This document shows, in pieces, positions 19,040 to 26,525 of a stretch of DNA of 53,344 nt. The first letter of the stretch is position 1. Each line of letters begins with the position of its first letter. Below the pieces are notes generated by a model that had not been told where the DNA came from, made no database searches, and worked only from the letters and a program-made list of their open reading frames with translations. This DNA comes from Rickettsiales bacterium. GTDB lineage: Bacteria; Pseudomonadota; Alphaproteobacteria; Rickettsiales; SXRF01. Where the stretch lies: assembly GCA_021299465.1 (NCBI GenBank), contig JAJTHB010000008.1:1-53344 (forward strand), written 5' to 3'. A program made the position numbers and the translations under genes.

Positions 19040-19867
19040 ATGGAAGCACATAAGCATTTACCACCCGGGCCAATTCGCGAAGTCTTAGATAAAAATGAAG
19101 GGAAATTTCCGCCGGTTGATCCTAAGCGTTTAGGATTTTATCGATTCACTTCCGCAGTTGCTAATGGAAATGCAGGAGAAAACCGTAAAGTAGAAGCGAC
19201 ATTGGTGACTGCCGATTCTGAGATGCCGCTCAAAAAAGCATATCTGTGGTTGCAAGAATCTTGTAAAAAGGCTGGCCTTGATCAAATACCGCCACTCGTT
19301 GTTATTACGGGAGCACATAATAATAATGGACGATTTGTTAAAACCGAAGAGGGCGTTCATTTGGTTATAGAAACAACGGATCAAGAAATACATCCTTCTG
19401 CTAAAGGTATCATTGCTCATGAGTTGAAGCACGGATTACTGGATTCATCTATGAATCCATGGCAAGCAGAATATGCATGCGATAAGTTTGCCTGCGATGT
19501 TTGCGGTGAATCTTATATGCGGAATGTATATTTCCCGTACTTTATTGCCGTTGCTCTGGATAGACCTGTTTTAGCAGATATTCCTCTAGAAAAAATTCTG
19601 TTTCATGACGAATTTTATGGGTTTCGACGCTTGATTGATGATGCAGAAACCGACCGAAGTTTTGATGATAAAGCCCATCCTTCTATTGTTAAAAGAATAC
19701 ATAACATTCTTGGTAAGGATGCTTTTCCTGGATCATTTGAAGAACTAGATGCGTTGCGCGATAGGAGTCGTTCTAAAGCAGGCTGGTCTGACTCTGTAGG
19801 TGATAAAAAATCACCTGCTCAAAGGGGTGGTAGTAACAGCGCGAGCTCTGGATCTAAAACAGTATAG
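19040..19867 (+). CDS. M48-like zinc metallopeptidase, soluble
   Basis: The 275-residue protein carries IIAHELKHGLLD near residues 129-140, an HExxH zinc site, and AEYACDKFACDVCG about 20 residues later, which fits the third ligand in the ExxxD motif of M48-type peptidases. No membrane segments are present, unlike HtpX or Ste24. The tail from residue 250 is Ser/Gly/Lys-rich and disordered. A TACAAT box ends 6 nt before the ATG and there is no ribosome-binding site, so the mRNA may be leaderless. The target is unknown. It lies in an accessory patch beside tRNA-Leu. Confidence 0.72.
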   Translation: MEAHKHLPPGPIREVLDKNEGKFPPVDPKRLGFYRFTSAVANGNAGENRKVEATLVTADSEMPLKKAYLWLQESCKKAGLDQIPPLVVITGAHNNNGRFVKTEEGVHLVIETTDQEIHPSAKGIIAHELKHGLLDSSMNPWQAEYACDKFACDVCGESYMRNVYFPYFIAVALDRPVLADIPLEKILFHDEFYGFRRLIDDAETDRSFDDKAHPSIVKRIHNILGKDAFPGSFEELDALRDRSRSKAGWSDSVGDKKSPAQRGGSNSASSGSKTV

Positions 19868-19951
19868 TTAGAACCGCTCATCTTATTGAACTCTAAAGAT
19901 TCACATCTCAACTGCCCAAATTGGGTATCGGAAAATTAGAACCAGAGCCAA
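19867..19951 (+). repeat. 85-bp imperfect direct repeat, copy 1
   Basis: The ends match 21687-21771 closely: both copies start GTTAGAACCG and end with GGGTATCGGAAA then TTAGAACCAGAGCCAA, while the middle 30 bp have diverged. The two copies have equal length and orientation and enclose the GIY-YIG gene and the 397-residue gene. The first base overlaps the stop codon of the peptidase gene. Confidence 0.75.
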
Positions 19952-19983
19952 CTCAGGTCGCCTGTGCGGAATTGTAACTATTT

Positions 19984-20223
19984 TTAGAAATGCTTCTTTG
20001 CAAAGATTCTTCCATTGCCTGTTTTCAAGAATGCTTCAAAATTATCAGCTTTTTGTTCGTCACTGAATGCAAAATACATCTTTAATTTCCAAGGCCTATA
20101 CTTGTTGGTATGAATGGATTTTCCATCGTTATGTTCTTTATAGCGCCGTTTCAAATCTGTTGTTGATCCTGTATAATATTTATCAGGTTCTATCTCGCTC
20201 TGTAAAATATACACATATTTCAT
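19984..20223 (-). CDS. GIY-YIG domain protein (YhbQ-like)
   Basis: The 79-residue protein is a minimal GIY-YIG nuclease-fold domain: MKYVYILQS then YYTGSTTDLKRRYKEHNDG, with the arginine and the HN motif of the family, and a C-terminal DNFEAFLKTGNGR that matches the short standalone YhbQ type. I set the start at the ATG at 20223; the upstream extension reads through low-quality sequence. Such stand-alone domains occur as small, horizontally spread genes, and their role is not settled. It lies between the two 85-bp repeats. Confidence 0.85.
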   Translation of the reverse strand: MKYVYILQSEIEPDKYYTGSTTDLKRRYKEHNDGKSIHTNKYRPWKLKMYFAFSDEQKADNFEAFLKTGNGRIFAKKHF

Positions 20224-20329
20224 CCGCTTACGCTCCGCTACAGCGAGATTGACATACAGCCCGCTTTCGTTCGTTGCACTCTCTACAGCGCGGCATCCGT
20301 TTCGCACGCTCCAGCGCAGTCGCGCTGTA

Positions 20330-20357
20330 GCTAAATTTTGGCTTTGCCAAAATTAGC
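20330..20357. repeat. Near-perfect inverted repeat
   Basis: GCTAAATTTTGGC and GCCAAAATTAGC form a stem of 12-13 bp with a 3-nt loop and one bulge. It lies between the GIY-YIG gene and the 397-residue gene. No T-run follows on either strand, so it is not a standard terminator. Confidence 0.6.
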
Positions 20358-20450
20358 GAAAGCGGATGGTGCACCAGCGCGGAAAAACTTCGAACCAACT
20401 TAATGAATTGCTAGATGCATTGCAAACATGGTTTGTAAAACTGAAACCTC

Positions 20451-21644
20451 TCAAGCACCTAGAAAAACATGCGCTTGCTGAGCAATAGGATAATGCGATG
20501 GACGGACTATAATATTATGTTCGGGGTATGCATCCTTAAACTCCAATGGATGTGGTTTTGATGGATCGCTGGTGAATCGTGCAAGTTCCCAGCCGCCGTG
20601 GAATGTTTCTTTATATAGGCATGCGCCGCCATCAAGCGGAATACTATGAGGTACCTTTACTTCTGCTAACTGTGATACAGCTTCCAATGTTGAATTTAAT
20701 GCGGCCTGAATTAAGGTGTTGCGTTCAGCGTTATCTGCATCTTCAAGAAATGCGCGCTGCTTATCGCTTATTGTGTATTCGGAAAGAGGCTTAGTAAGTC
20801 GATTAGAAGCATGTACGATGTGACCCCTAAAGTGACTTGCAAAATCATCTATATATTGCCCCACCTTTTCTTCATCAAAGCCATAGCGCGCATTTTCATC
20901 TTTATAGATGAGCATGGCAGTTTTAATCGTTTCATAGGTTTTGTATGCAACTGCCTGCGCAATATCATTTTTACCTTGAAAGAAATCGTATAGAAAACAT
21001 AGTTCTTTTTCGTGAGTAACTTTATTTCCTGTGTAGCGTGAATCATTATACTGTTGAATATCCGTATTAAGCCAATCATCGAAACTTAGCCAAGCGTAAT
21101 CATTTAGAATGGTATCCGAAGCTGGAAAATACGTTCCACCAATACGATGCGATGGTGCACCAAAGATAGGACGAGTAAACACAAAATCTGTATTACCGAA
21201 GTTTTGACTATCGTGAGGCCCATTTACATCGGTTCGACTCTCAAACACGACTCCTTTTTCTTTGAGAGCCATGTTGCTAAGAATTTCTCCAGCCTCAAGA
21301 ATGGGAGAATGGTAATCTGCGGTAGGGTGAATAGATGTCTGATGATAGAGAGTTATTGGCATTTTTCGGATTTTTTCAGACAACTCCTGAATTAAAGTAA
21401 AAGGACAATCAGCATTTTGTCCTCTTATAAATTCCAGATTCCTTTCAGATCGCTCTTTTCTACCGCGTGGCGTCGTGAAATCAGTATCCATAGCTTCTTG
21501 TTCTATTATTTTTCTTGGCAAATCCGTTGATTTTCCTGCGGGATTAAAAACAACTGCCTGCATATGTCGATATGCTTGCTTTTCCCTGTCGCTTAAAGGA
21601 TCAAGATGTTCTCGCGATGACCATTTTTCTGGCTGTTTATTCAT
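20451..21644 (-). CDS. Unrecognised 397-residue protein
   Basis: Not recognised with confidence. The protein is soluble, without signal peptide, and reads MNKQPEKWSSREHLD at its start. Residues 97-121 (ITLYHQTS, then SPILEAGEIL) resemble the opening of ADP-ribosyltransferase-like folds such as DarT or RES-type toxins, where a His-containing first strand precedes an ILE-G helix; this is a weak, inferred match. FVFTRPIFG and GGTYFP follow. A near-consensus promoter places transcription at the ATG at 21644, suggesting a leaderless mRNA. It lies in an accessory patch between two 85-bp repeats next to tRNA-Leu. Confidence 0.7.
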   Translation of the reverse strand: MNKQPEKWSSREHLDPLSDREKQAYRHMQAVVFNPAGKSTDLPRKIIEQEAMDTDFTTPRGRKERSERNLEFIRGQNADCPFTLIQELSEKIRKMPITLYHQTSIHPTADYHSPILEAGEILSNMALKEKGVVFESRTDVNGPHDSQNFGNTDFVFTRPIFGAPSHRIGGTYFPASDTILNDYAWLSFDDWLNTDIQQYNDSRYTGNKVTHEKELCFLYDFFQGKNDIAQAVAYKTYETIKTAMLIYKDENARYGFDEEKVGQYIDDFASHFRGHIVHASNRLTKPLSEYTISDKQRAFLEDADNAERNTLIQAALNSTLEAVSQLAEVKVPHSIPLDGGACLYKETFHGGWELARFTSDPSKPHPLEFKDAYPEHNIIVRPSHYPIAQQAHVFLGA

Positions 21645-21651
21645 GGGTAAC

Positions 21652-21679
21652 ATTATAAACCAAAATTATTAATTTTCAA
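21652..21679 (-). promoter_or_regulatory. Near-consensus sigma-70 promoter, leaderless
   Basis: On the minus strand TTGAAA (complement of 21674-21679) and TATAAT (complement of 21652-21657) are 16 bp apart. The A of the ATG at 21644 lies 8 nt after the -10 box, which is where transcription should begin. The upstream ATG at 21653 overlaps the -10 box and is therefore unlikely to be used. Confidence 0.7.
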
Positions 21680-21686
21680 CCAAACT

Positions 21687-21771
21687 GTTAGAACCGTTCA
21701 TCTATTTGAATTTCATAATTTCCATCTGAATCCATACAAACTGGGTATCGGAAAGTTAGAACCAGAGCCAA
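21687..21771 (+). repeat. 85-bp imperfect direct repeat, copy 2
   Basis: Partner of 19867-19951, in the same orientation and of equal length, 1820 bp apart. It ends 51 bp before the 3' end of the tRNA-Leu gene. The short word TTAGAACC occurs near both ends of each copy. Confidence 0.75.
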
Positions 21772-21822
21772 GTCTTTGACTGAAGCGGACTCGAACCATT
21801 TTTCAAACGGTCGTTTCCGAAG

Positions 21823-21907
21823 TGGTGCCCCCGGTCGGAATCGAACCGACACACCTTGCGGTACCGGATTTTGAGTCCGGCGCGTCTACCAGTTCCACCA
21901 CAGGGGC
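21823..21907 (-). tRNA. tRNA-Leu (anticodon CAA)
   Basis: The minus strand folds into a class II tRNA. The acceptor stem GCCCCTG pairs with CGGGGGC, the D arm contains GGTAGAC, the anticodon stem CCGGA/TCCGG encloses CTCAAAA with anticodon CAA, a long variable arm follows, and the T arm reads GTCGG-TTCGATT-CCGAC. The CCA end is encoded. It should read UUG leucine codons. It stands at the edge of an accessory patch, and tRNA 3' ends are common integration sites. Confidence 0.96.
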
Positions 21908-21987
21908 ATAGGATTTGTGGCACTATAAGCATCTGGTCTGGTTGGTCAACCCTTGCCTTTCGTCCAAGGAAAATTTATGCTGCATTT

Positions 21988-22488
21988 ATGAAACTTTCTT
22001 CGCTGCTACCCAAGACTAGACGCTCGTTGCTGCTGGCGACGGCGCAGTTCTCGGTTTTAGTGGTTGGCAGCGCGCTGGTTGGGCAATATGGGTTTGACCT
22101 GTACCCGTGCGAGCTGTGCCTTTATCAGCGCTATCCCTATTTTGCGATTATCCTCGTCGGCTTGTATGGCAGTATCTTTGCGCGTTCGCCGAAATTACTT
22201 GCGGCGCTGCTGGTTTTTGTGGCGCTGATGTTCCTTACCACATCTGGTATTGGCGCTTACCATACCGGTGTTGAATATGGCTGGTTTCAAGGCCCATCGG
22301 CCTGTTCCAGCGGCGACAGCAGCAACATGACGCTGGAGGAGATGCGCGCGCAGATTATGAACGCGCCGCTGGTTTCCTGCGCGCAGGCGATGGCGTATAT
22401 TTTCGGGCTGTCCATGGCGGCGTGGAACGCGATGCTGGGTTTTGCGGCAGCGCTAGGAACCTTGTGGCTGATGAGGAAAACGGCATGA
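21988..22488 (+). CDS. Disulfide bond formation protein DsbB-like
   Basis: DsbB reoxidises periplasmic DsbA and passes electrons to ubiquinone. The 166-residue membrane protein has four hydrophobic segments and the first cysteine pair in YPCELCLYQRYPY near residues 38-50, the exact family pattern. The second pair is CSSGDSS and SCAQ near residues 107 and 131. I chose the ATG at 21988, because the longer frame would begin inside the tRNA gene. Its stop overlaps the coq7 ATG, which matches a shared link to ubiquinone. Confidence 0.9.
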   Translation: MKLSSLLPKTRRSLLLATAQFSVLVVGSALVGQYGFDLYPCELCLYQRYPYFAIILVGLYGSIFARSPKLLAALLVFVALMFLTTSGIGAYHTGVEYGWFQGPSACSSGDSSNMTLEEMRAQIMNAPLVSCAQAMAYIFGLSMAAWNAMLGFAAALGTLWLMRKTA

Positions 22489-23021
22489 CGCTGCCTGGCG
22501 ATTTATCTCGTGATCAGAAAATCCAGCGCATGATCCGCGTGAATCATGCCGGCGAATATGGCGCGCAGCGGATCTATGCAGGCCAGCTGGCGGTGCTTGG
22601 AAAAAGCGAGTGTGCGCCGACGCTGAGGCACATGGCCGAGCAGGAGCAGGAACATCTCGATACCTTTTCGCGTATGATGCAAAAGCGCCGCGTAAGGCCG
22701 ACGCTGCTGTCACCGTTATGGCATGTGGGCGGTTATGCCTTGGGCGCGGCAACCGCGCTGATGGGCGAAAAAGCGGCGATGGCGTGCACAGTGGCGGTGG
22801 AATCGGTGATCGACGAACACTACGCAGAGCAGGAGCGCGCGCTTGCAGATGATGATGACCATGAACTAAAAACCGCAATTCAGAAATTTCGCGCCGATGA
22901 AAAAGAGCATCATGATACGGCCTTGAATCTTGGTGCAGAAGCAGCGCCTCTTTACCCTATTTTAACTTCTCTCATTGTATACCAAACCAAGTTTGCAATT
23001 TGGCTTTCGACGCGTATTTAA
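22485..23021 (+). CDS. coq7: Demethoxyubiquinone hydroxylase Coq7
   Basis: Coq7 adds the last hydroxyl group in ubiquinone synthesis with a di-iron centre. The 178-residue protein shows both halves of the carboxylate-bridged site: NHAGEYGAQRIYAGQ and AEQEQEHLDTF in the first helix pair, and VIDEHYAEQ and DEKEHHDTAL in the second. Two hydrophobic faces allow membrane binding. The ATG at 22485 overlaps the dsbB stop (ATGA). Presence of this enzyme indicates aerobic ubiquinone synthesis. Confidence 0.95.
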   Translation: MTLPGDLSRDQKIQRMIRVNHAGEYGAQRIYAGQLAVLGKSECAPTLRHMAEQEQEHLDTFSRMMQKRRVRPTLLSPLWHVGGYALGAATALMGEKAAMACTVAVESVIDEHYAEQERALADDDDHELKTAIQKFRADEKEHHDTALNLGAEAAPLYPILTSLIVYQTKFAIWLSTRI

Positions 23022-23120
23022 TCACATGATGCGGAAGTATGTTGCAATCTTTCCTACTATATGTAGTAGTAGTCAATGTGTTGTGCGTAAATATATCTGT
23101 CGTGTGTCAAAGGTTCTAAG

Positions 23121-25001
23121 GTGAGTCAAACAAGCCGAATTCTGCCCCTTTGTGCGTGCTTCTTCCTCGTTGCCAGCTGTAGCGAAAGCGGTACCGGCAG
23201 ACTCCTCGACCCCGAAAGAAAACACGACGTCATCGATGCCGATCGCAAGCTTGATCGCCAGGATTTCAAGGATTTGCATAATCTCGAAGCGTATGTAGAC
23301 CCTAAAGCTCAGGTCAATGCTAACGTGCTGGAGCCGCCGATTCCAGACCTCGCTGAGATCCTTGCTGCGCCGCGCCCACCCAAGATTGCACAGGCACAGC
23401 TCGTGTCTGTTGCCGTCACTGATGATGTGCCGTTGAAGGACGTGCTCGTTGAGCTTGCAAGGCTTGCAGACATTGATATTGAAGTTGATCCCGCTATCAC
23501 CGGCGGCATTATTTTCCGTGCCAAGGACCGTCCGTTTAATGAGGTGATTGAACGTATTTCAGATCTTGCCGGGCTTCGCTACCGTGTACAGAATAATGTG
23601 CTGCGCGTTGAGCGTGATATGCCCTATATCCACACCTACACACTTGATATGCTGAATGAGCGCGCGCAGCAAGCCGCCGCTATTACCTCCGCCAGCTCGA
23701 CAGCGGGGGGTGGTGCAGGTGGAGCATCAGCGCCGGCTAGTGGTGGTGCAGCCGCAGGAAGTGATCCTGCCCGCGAAGAATTCTGGAAAAAATTTGAAGC
23801 TGGCGTGAAACAGATTGTTGATTTTAGAAACAGATCGCTGGTTTCAACCACTGATATGGCTAGCCAGCCGGGCGCTCCTGCGCCGTCGGTTCCTGGCGCG
23901 CCTGCAGCAGCGCCGCCACCCATTCCAGCGCCTATCGCGGCGTCAGCGACCGGCAACAGCAATAACGAAGGTGTTGGTTATACACTCAATCGTCAGGCTG
24001 GAACGCTCACGGTTGCGGCAACGGATCGCCAGCATGAAATGATCAGGCAGTTTATTCGCGCGATTGACAGCAACGTATCTTCACAGGTTTTGATTGAGGC
24101 AAAAATTGTCGAAGTTTCCCTTAACGATCTCTACCAGACTGGTATTGACTGGACCAAGCTTGGTACCAGTACGATTAACTTTTCAGGTGATTTAAATCGT
24201 GTTGAACCCAGCCTTGCTCGAGCAGTGCCAGGAAAAATTACGATTCTGAAAGATAATTTTGTTGGTGACATGGATCTTTCAGCAGCGGTCAACCTGCTCA
24301 GCGAGTTCGGCACGACGCGTGCGCTCTCCAGCCCGCGCCTCAGCGCCATGAATAATCAGAAGGCGGTGCTCTCATTTGTTGAGAACCTGCTTTATTTTGA
24401 GATTGAATGTGAAGTAACCGATGCTGTAGCGGGAACTGGTGGTTCTGCAGGTACGCCTGCAAAACTGGAGGTAACCAGCACAAAGAAAGAAGAACCCCTT
24501 GGTATTATTCTGAATCTTCAGCCCTCAATTAATAAGGAAACAAATGAAGTCACGCTCGGAATTAAACCAGTTTTAAGCCGTTTGGTGAAGCAGGTTCCGG
24601 ATCCTGGATTTGAAGTCTGTAAAGCGCAGGCTGTATCAACGGCAGGTGTTCCAACCTCGGTCGTCAATGCTGTCTTAGCAACCAAAAGTGAATTCCCGCA
24701 AATTGAAAAACGTGAGCTGGATTCCATCCTGAAAATTAAAAGCGGTCAGGTGATGGTGATTGGTGGTCTGCTGGAAGACCGCATCACGAATACTGATTCT
24801 GGTGTCCCTGGTGTCAGCGAAGTTCCTTACTTTGGAAATCTGTTCAAGAGCGTTGAAAAATCGAATGTAAAAAAAGAGCTGGTGATCATGATTCGCGCGA
24901 CCATTGTTGATTCTCAAGGTTATATGGATGCGGCAGATAAAGGTATTTATGAGAAATTTATGCAGGATCCTCGTCCGATTATATTTCCTGAAGCTCAATA
25001 A
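23121..25001 (+). CDS. Secretin lipoprotein, PilQ/MshL-like
   Basis: Secretins form outer-membrane rings for type II/III secretion or type IV pili. The 626-residue protein starts at a GTG and has a lipoprotein signal with LVASC at residues 16-20. An STN-type domain follows (residues 95-155, VPLKDVLVELARLADI), then a Gly/Ala/Pro linker (residues 185-275), an N-domain (VLIEAKIVEVSLND), and the C-terminal secretin core with the LSSPRLSAMNNQKAVL and VMVIGGLLEDR motifs. The closest match by layout is MshL. No pilin, ATPase or platform gene is adjacent. Confidence 0.9.
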   Translation: MSQTSRILPLCACFFLVASCSESGTGRLLDPERKHDVIDADRKLDRQDFKDLHNLEAYVDPKAQVNANVLEPPIPDLAEILAAPRPPKIAQAQLVSVAVTDDVPLKDVLVELARLADIDIEVDPAITGGIIFRAKDRPFNEVIERISDLAGLRYRVQNNVLRVERDMPYIHTYTLDMLNERAQQAAAITSASSTAGGGAGGASAPASGGAAAGSDPAREEFWKKFEAGVKQIVDFRNRSLVSTTDMASQPGAPAPSVPGAPAAAPPPIPAPIAASATGNSNNEGVGYTLNRQAGTLTVAATDRQHEMIRQFIRAIDSNVSSQVLIEAKIVEVSLNDLYQTGIDWTKLGTSTINFSGDLNRVEPSLARAVPGKITILKDNFVGDMDLSAAVNLLSEFGTTRALSSPRLSAMNNQKAVLSFVENLLYFEIECEVTDAVAGTGGSAGTPAKLEVTSTKKEEPLGIILNLQPSINKETNEVTLGIKPVLSRLVKQVPDPGFEVCKAQAVSTAGVPTSVVNAVLATKSEFPQIEKRELDSILKIKSGQVMVIGGLLEDRITNTDSGVPGVSEVPYFGNLFKSVEKSNVKKELVIMIRATIVDSQGYMDAADKGIYEKFMQDPRPIIFPEAQ

Positions 25002-25013
25002 AGAAGTTTTCCT

Positions 25014-25772
25014 ATGAAGACTAACATCCATTATGTTTTGATAACTGCGCTGCGCGACTGGCTCTTTGTCGGATTGATTGTTGGCGTGCTGGTCGCAACC
25101 GCTATTTCTGCGACCCTCGGCAGCACAGCTTTTCTTGAAGAAAAAGAAATGACCATGACGTTTGCTGCTGGCTCATCACGCCTGATGCTCATGATTGGTT
25201 TAATCGTATTCGTCTGTTTCCATATCCGAAATGCTTTTGATACCAAGGAGATCGATGTGATTCTTTCGCGTCCGATTTCGCGCGCGAATCTAGTGATCGC
25301 GTACTGGCTGGGTTTTTCGCTGGTGGCGCTGCTGCTTGTCCTTCCGGTTGTTGGGATTCTTGCCGCTATTAAGCCTGTGCACTGGGTTGGGTTTGCTGGC
25401 TGGTCGCTCAGCTTGCTTCTGGAGGCGATGCTGGTCGTGGCACTTGCGTTATTCAGCGCCTTCACGCTGAAAAGTGCAGTGACCTCGGTGCTCGCATGTA
25501 TGGGTTTTTATGTGCTCTCGCGCATGATGGCGTTTTTTGTGTTTACCGTTGAATCGCCGATGTTCAACGATGTGAAATTTATTGTTCTTAAATACACCCT
25601 CATTGCCATCTCTTCTATTGTGCCTCGGCTTGATTTCTTTGCTAAAAGCGAATGGTTATCATACGGCTTTCCAAGTGCTCAGGACTGGCAGGTGTTTGTG
25701 CTGCAGGTAGTGATTTTTGTGCCGCTTTTGCTACTGGCGACGATGGTGGATTTTCGTCGCAAGCAATTTTAG
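25014..25772 (+). CDS. ABC-2-like membrane permease
   Basis: The 252-residue protein has about six membrane segments and the motif VILSRPISRANLVIAYWLG near residues 80-98, which is typical of ABC-2 type permeases that move between membrane leaflets. It starts at the ATG at 25014, 12 bp after the secretin. There is no ATPase gene beside it, so its partner must be encoded elsewhere, or it serves as a structural membrane protein with the secretin and the next gene. Function is therefore uncertain. Confidence 0.75.
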   Translation: MKTNIHYVLITALRDWLFVGLIVGVLVATAISATLGSTAFLEEKEMTMTFAAGSSRLMLMIGLIVFVCFHIRNAFDTKEIDVILSRPISRANLVIAYWLGFSLVALLLVLPVVGILAAIKPVHWVGFAGWSLSLLLEAMLVVALALFSAFTLKSAVTSVLACMGFYVLSRMMAFFVFTVESPMFNDVKFIVLKYTLIAISSIVPRLDFFAKSEWLSYGFPSAQDWQVFVLQVVIFVPLLLLATMVDFRRKQF

Positions 25773-25775
25773 CGT

Positions 25776-26504
25776 ATGGCTAGATTCTCATTACAGAGCT
25801 GGCTTAAGAATTATGGCCTGCTTGCGCTGTTTCTGGTCTTTCAGGCAGGTTTCTGGTTTCAGACCAAAGCCATCAAACCCGAAATGGGGATTGTGCCTGA
25901 AGTGCCAGGACGAACCGCTGTTCACGCGCTGGCTTTTGGTGATAACGAGTTTTTCTTTCGCGTACTGGCGTTCAATATTCAAAATGCCGGTGATACCTAT
26001 GGCAGGTTCACCGCGCTGCGCTACTACGATATGAACAAGCTCTACCACTGGTGGAATCTGCTTGATGAACTTAATCCAAAGTCCAACATGCTGCCAGCCA
26101 TGGCCTGCTATTATTTCGCACAGACCCAGAATACACCCGATGTGCGTTACGTGGTGGATTATCTCTATGAGCACTCCACACGCGATGTGCCAAACAAATG
26201 GTGGTGGCTGATGCAATCCATTTATCTGGCGCAGCACAAACTGAAGGATATGGATCTGGCGCTGAAGGTATCAAAGCCGATGGTTAACCCCGAAGTGCCG
26301 GCTTTTGCCCAGCAGATGGCGGCGGTGGTGCGCGAAAAGCGCGGTGAGATGGAAGATGCGCTGAAAATTATGGAGACGATCCGTGATAATGCGAAGCATA
26401 TCAAGGAATCGGATTTGAAATTCATGACCTATTTTATTGAAGAGCGCTTGAAGCGGCTTGATGATATTAAGAAACCCAAGAAAAACCCCTCACCGGATCG
26501 ATAA
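25776..26504 (+). CDS. Membrane-anchored TPR-like protein
   Basis: The 242-residue protein has one N-terminal membrane segment (LALFLVFQAGFWF, residues 16-28) and then a mainly helical periplasmic or cytoplasmic part. Pairs of helices with an AxxxYxxAxxxxD-type spacing (YYFAQTQNTPDVRYVVDYLY, YLAQHKLKDMDLALKVS and VREKRGEMEDALKIM) look like TPR repeats. It follows the permease after 3 nt, and probably works with the secretin. A Lys/Pro tail ends it. I do not recognise the family. Confidence 0.7.
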   Translation: MARFSLQSWLKNYGLLALFLVFQAGFWFQTKAIKPEMGIVPEVPGRTAVHALAFGDNEFFFRVLAFNIQNAGDTYGRFTALRYYDMNKLYHWWNLLDELNPKSNMLPAMACYYFAQTQNTPDVRYVVDYLYEHSTRDVPNKWWWLMQSIYLAQHKLKDMDLALKVSKPMVNPEVPAFAQQMAAVVREKRGEMEDALKIMETIRDNAKHIKESDLKFMTYFIEERLKRLDDIKKPKKNPSPDR

Positions 26505-26517
26505 ACTTCGGTTTATC
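26500..26517 (+). terminator. Weak terminator-like hairpin
   Basis: GATAAAC and GTTTATC form a 7-bp stem with a TTCG loop that includes the stop codon of the TPR-like gene. No long T-run follows, so it may only pause or stabilise the transcript end before the AraC gene. Confidence 0.4.
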
Positions 26518-26525
26518 TTCGCCTC

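Noticed and set aside
20224-20307. Longer GIY-YIG frame
   Set aside because: The extra 28 residues come from repetitive intergenic DNA and precede the conserved MKYVYILQS.
21856-21987. Longer DsbB frame starting inside the tRNA
   Set aside because: The first 44 codons are tRNA and leader sequence; the ATG at 21988 gives a normal DsbB start.
23056-23071. Palindrome CTACTA-TATG-TAGTAG upstream of the secretin
   Set aside because: Only 6 bp per arm and no link to a regulator; may be chance.
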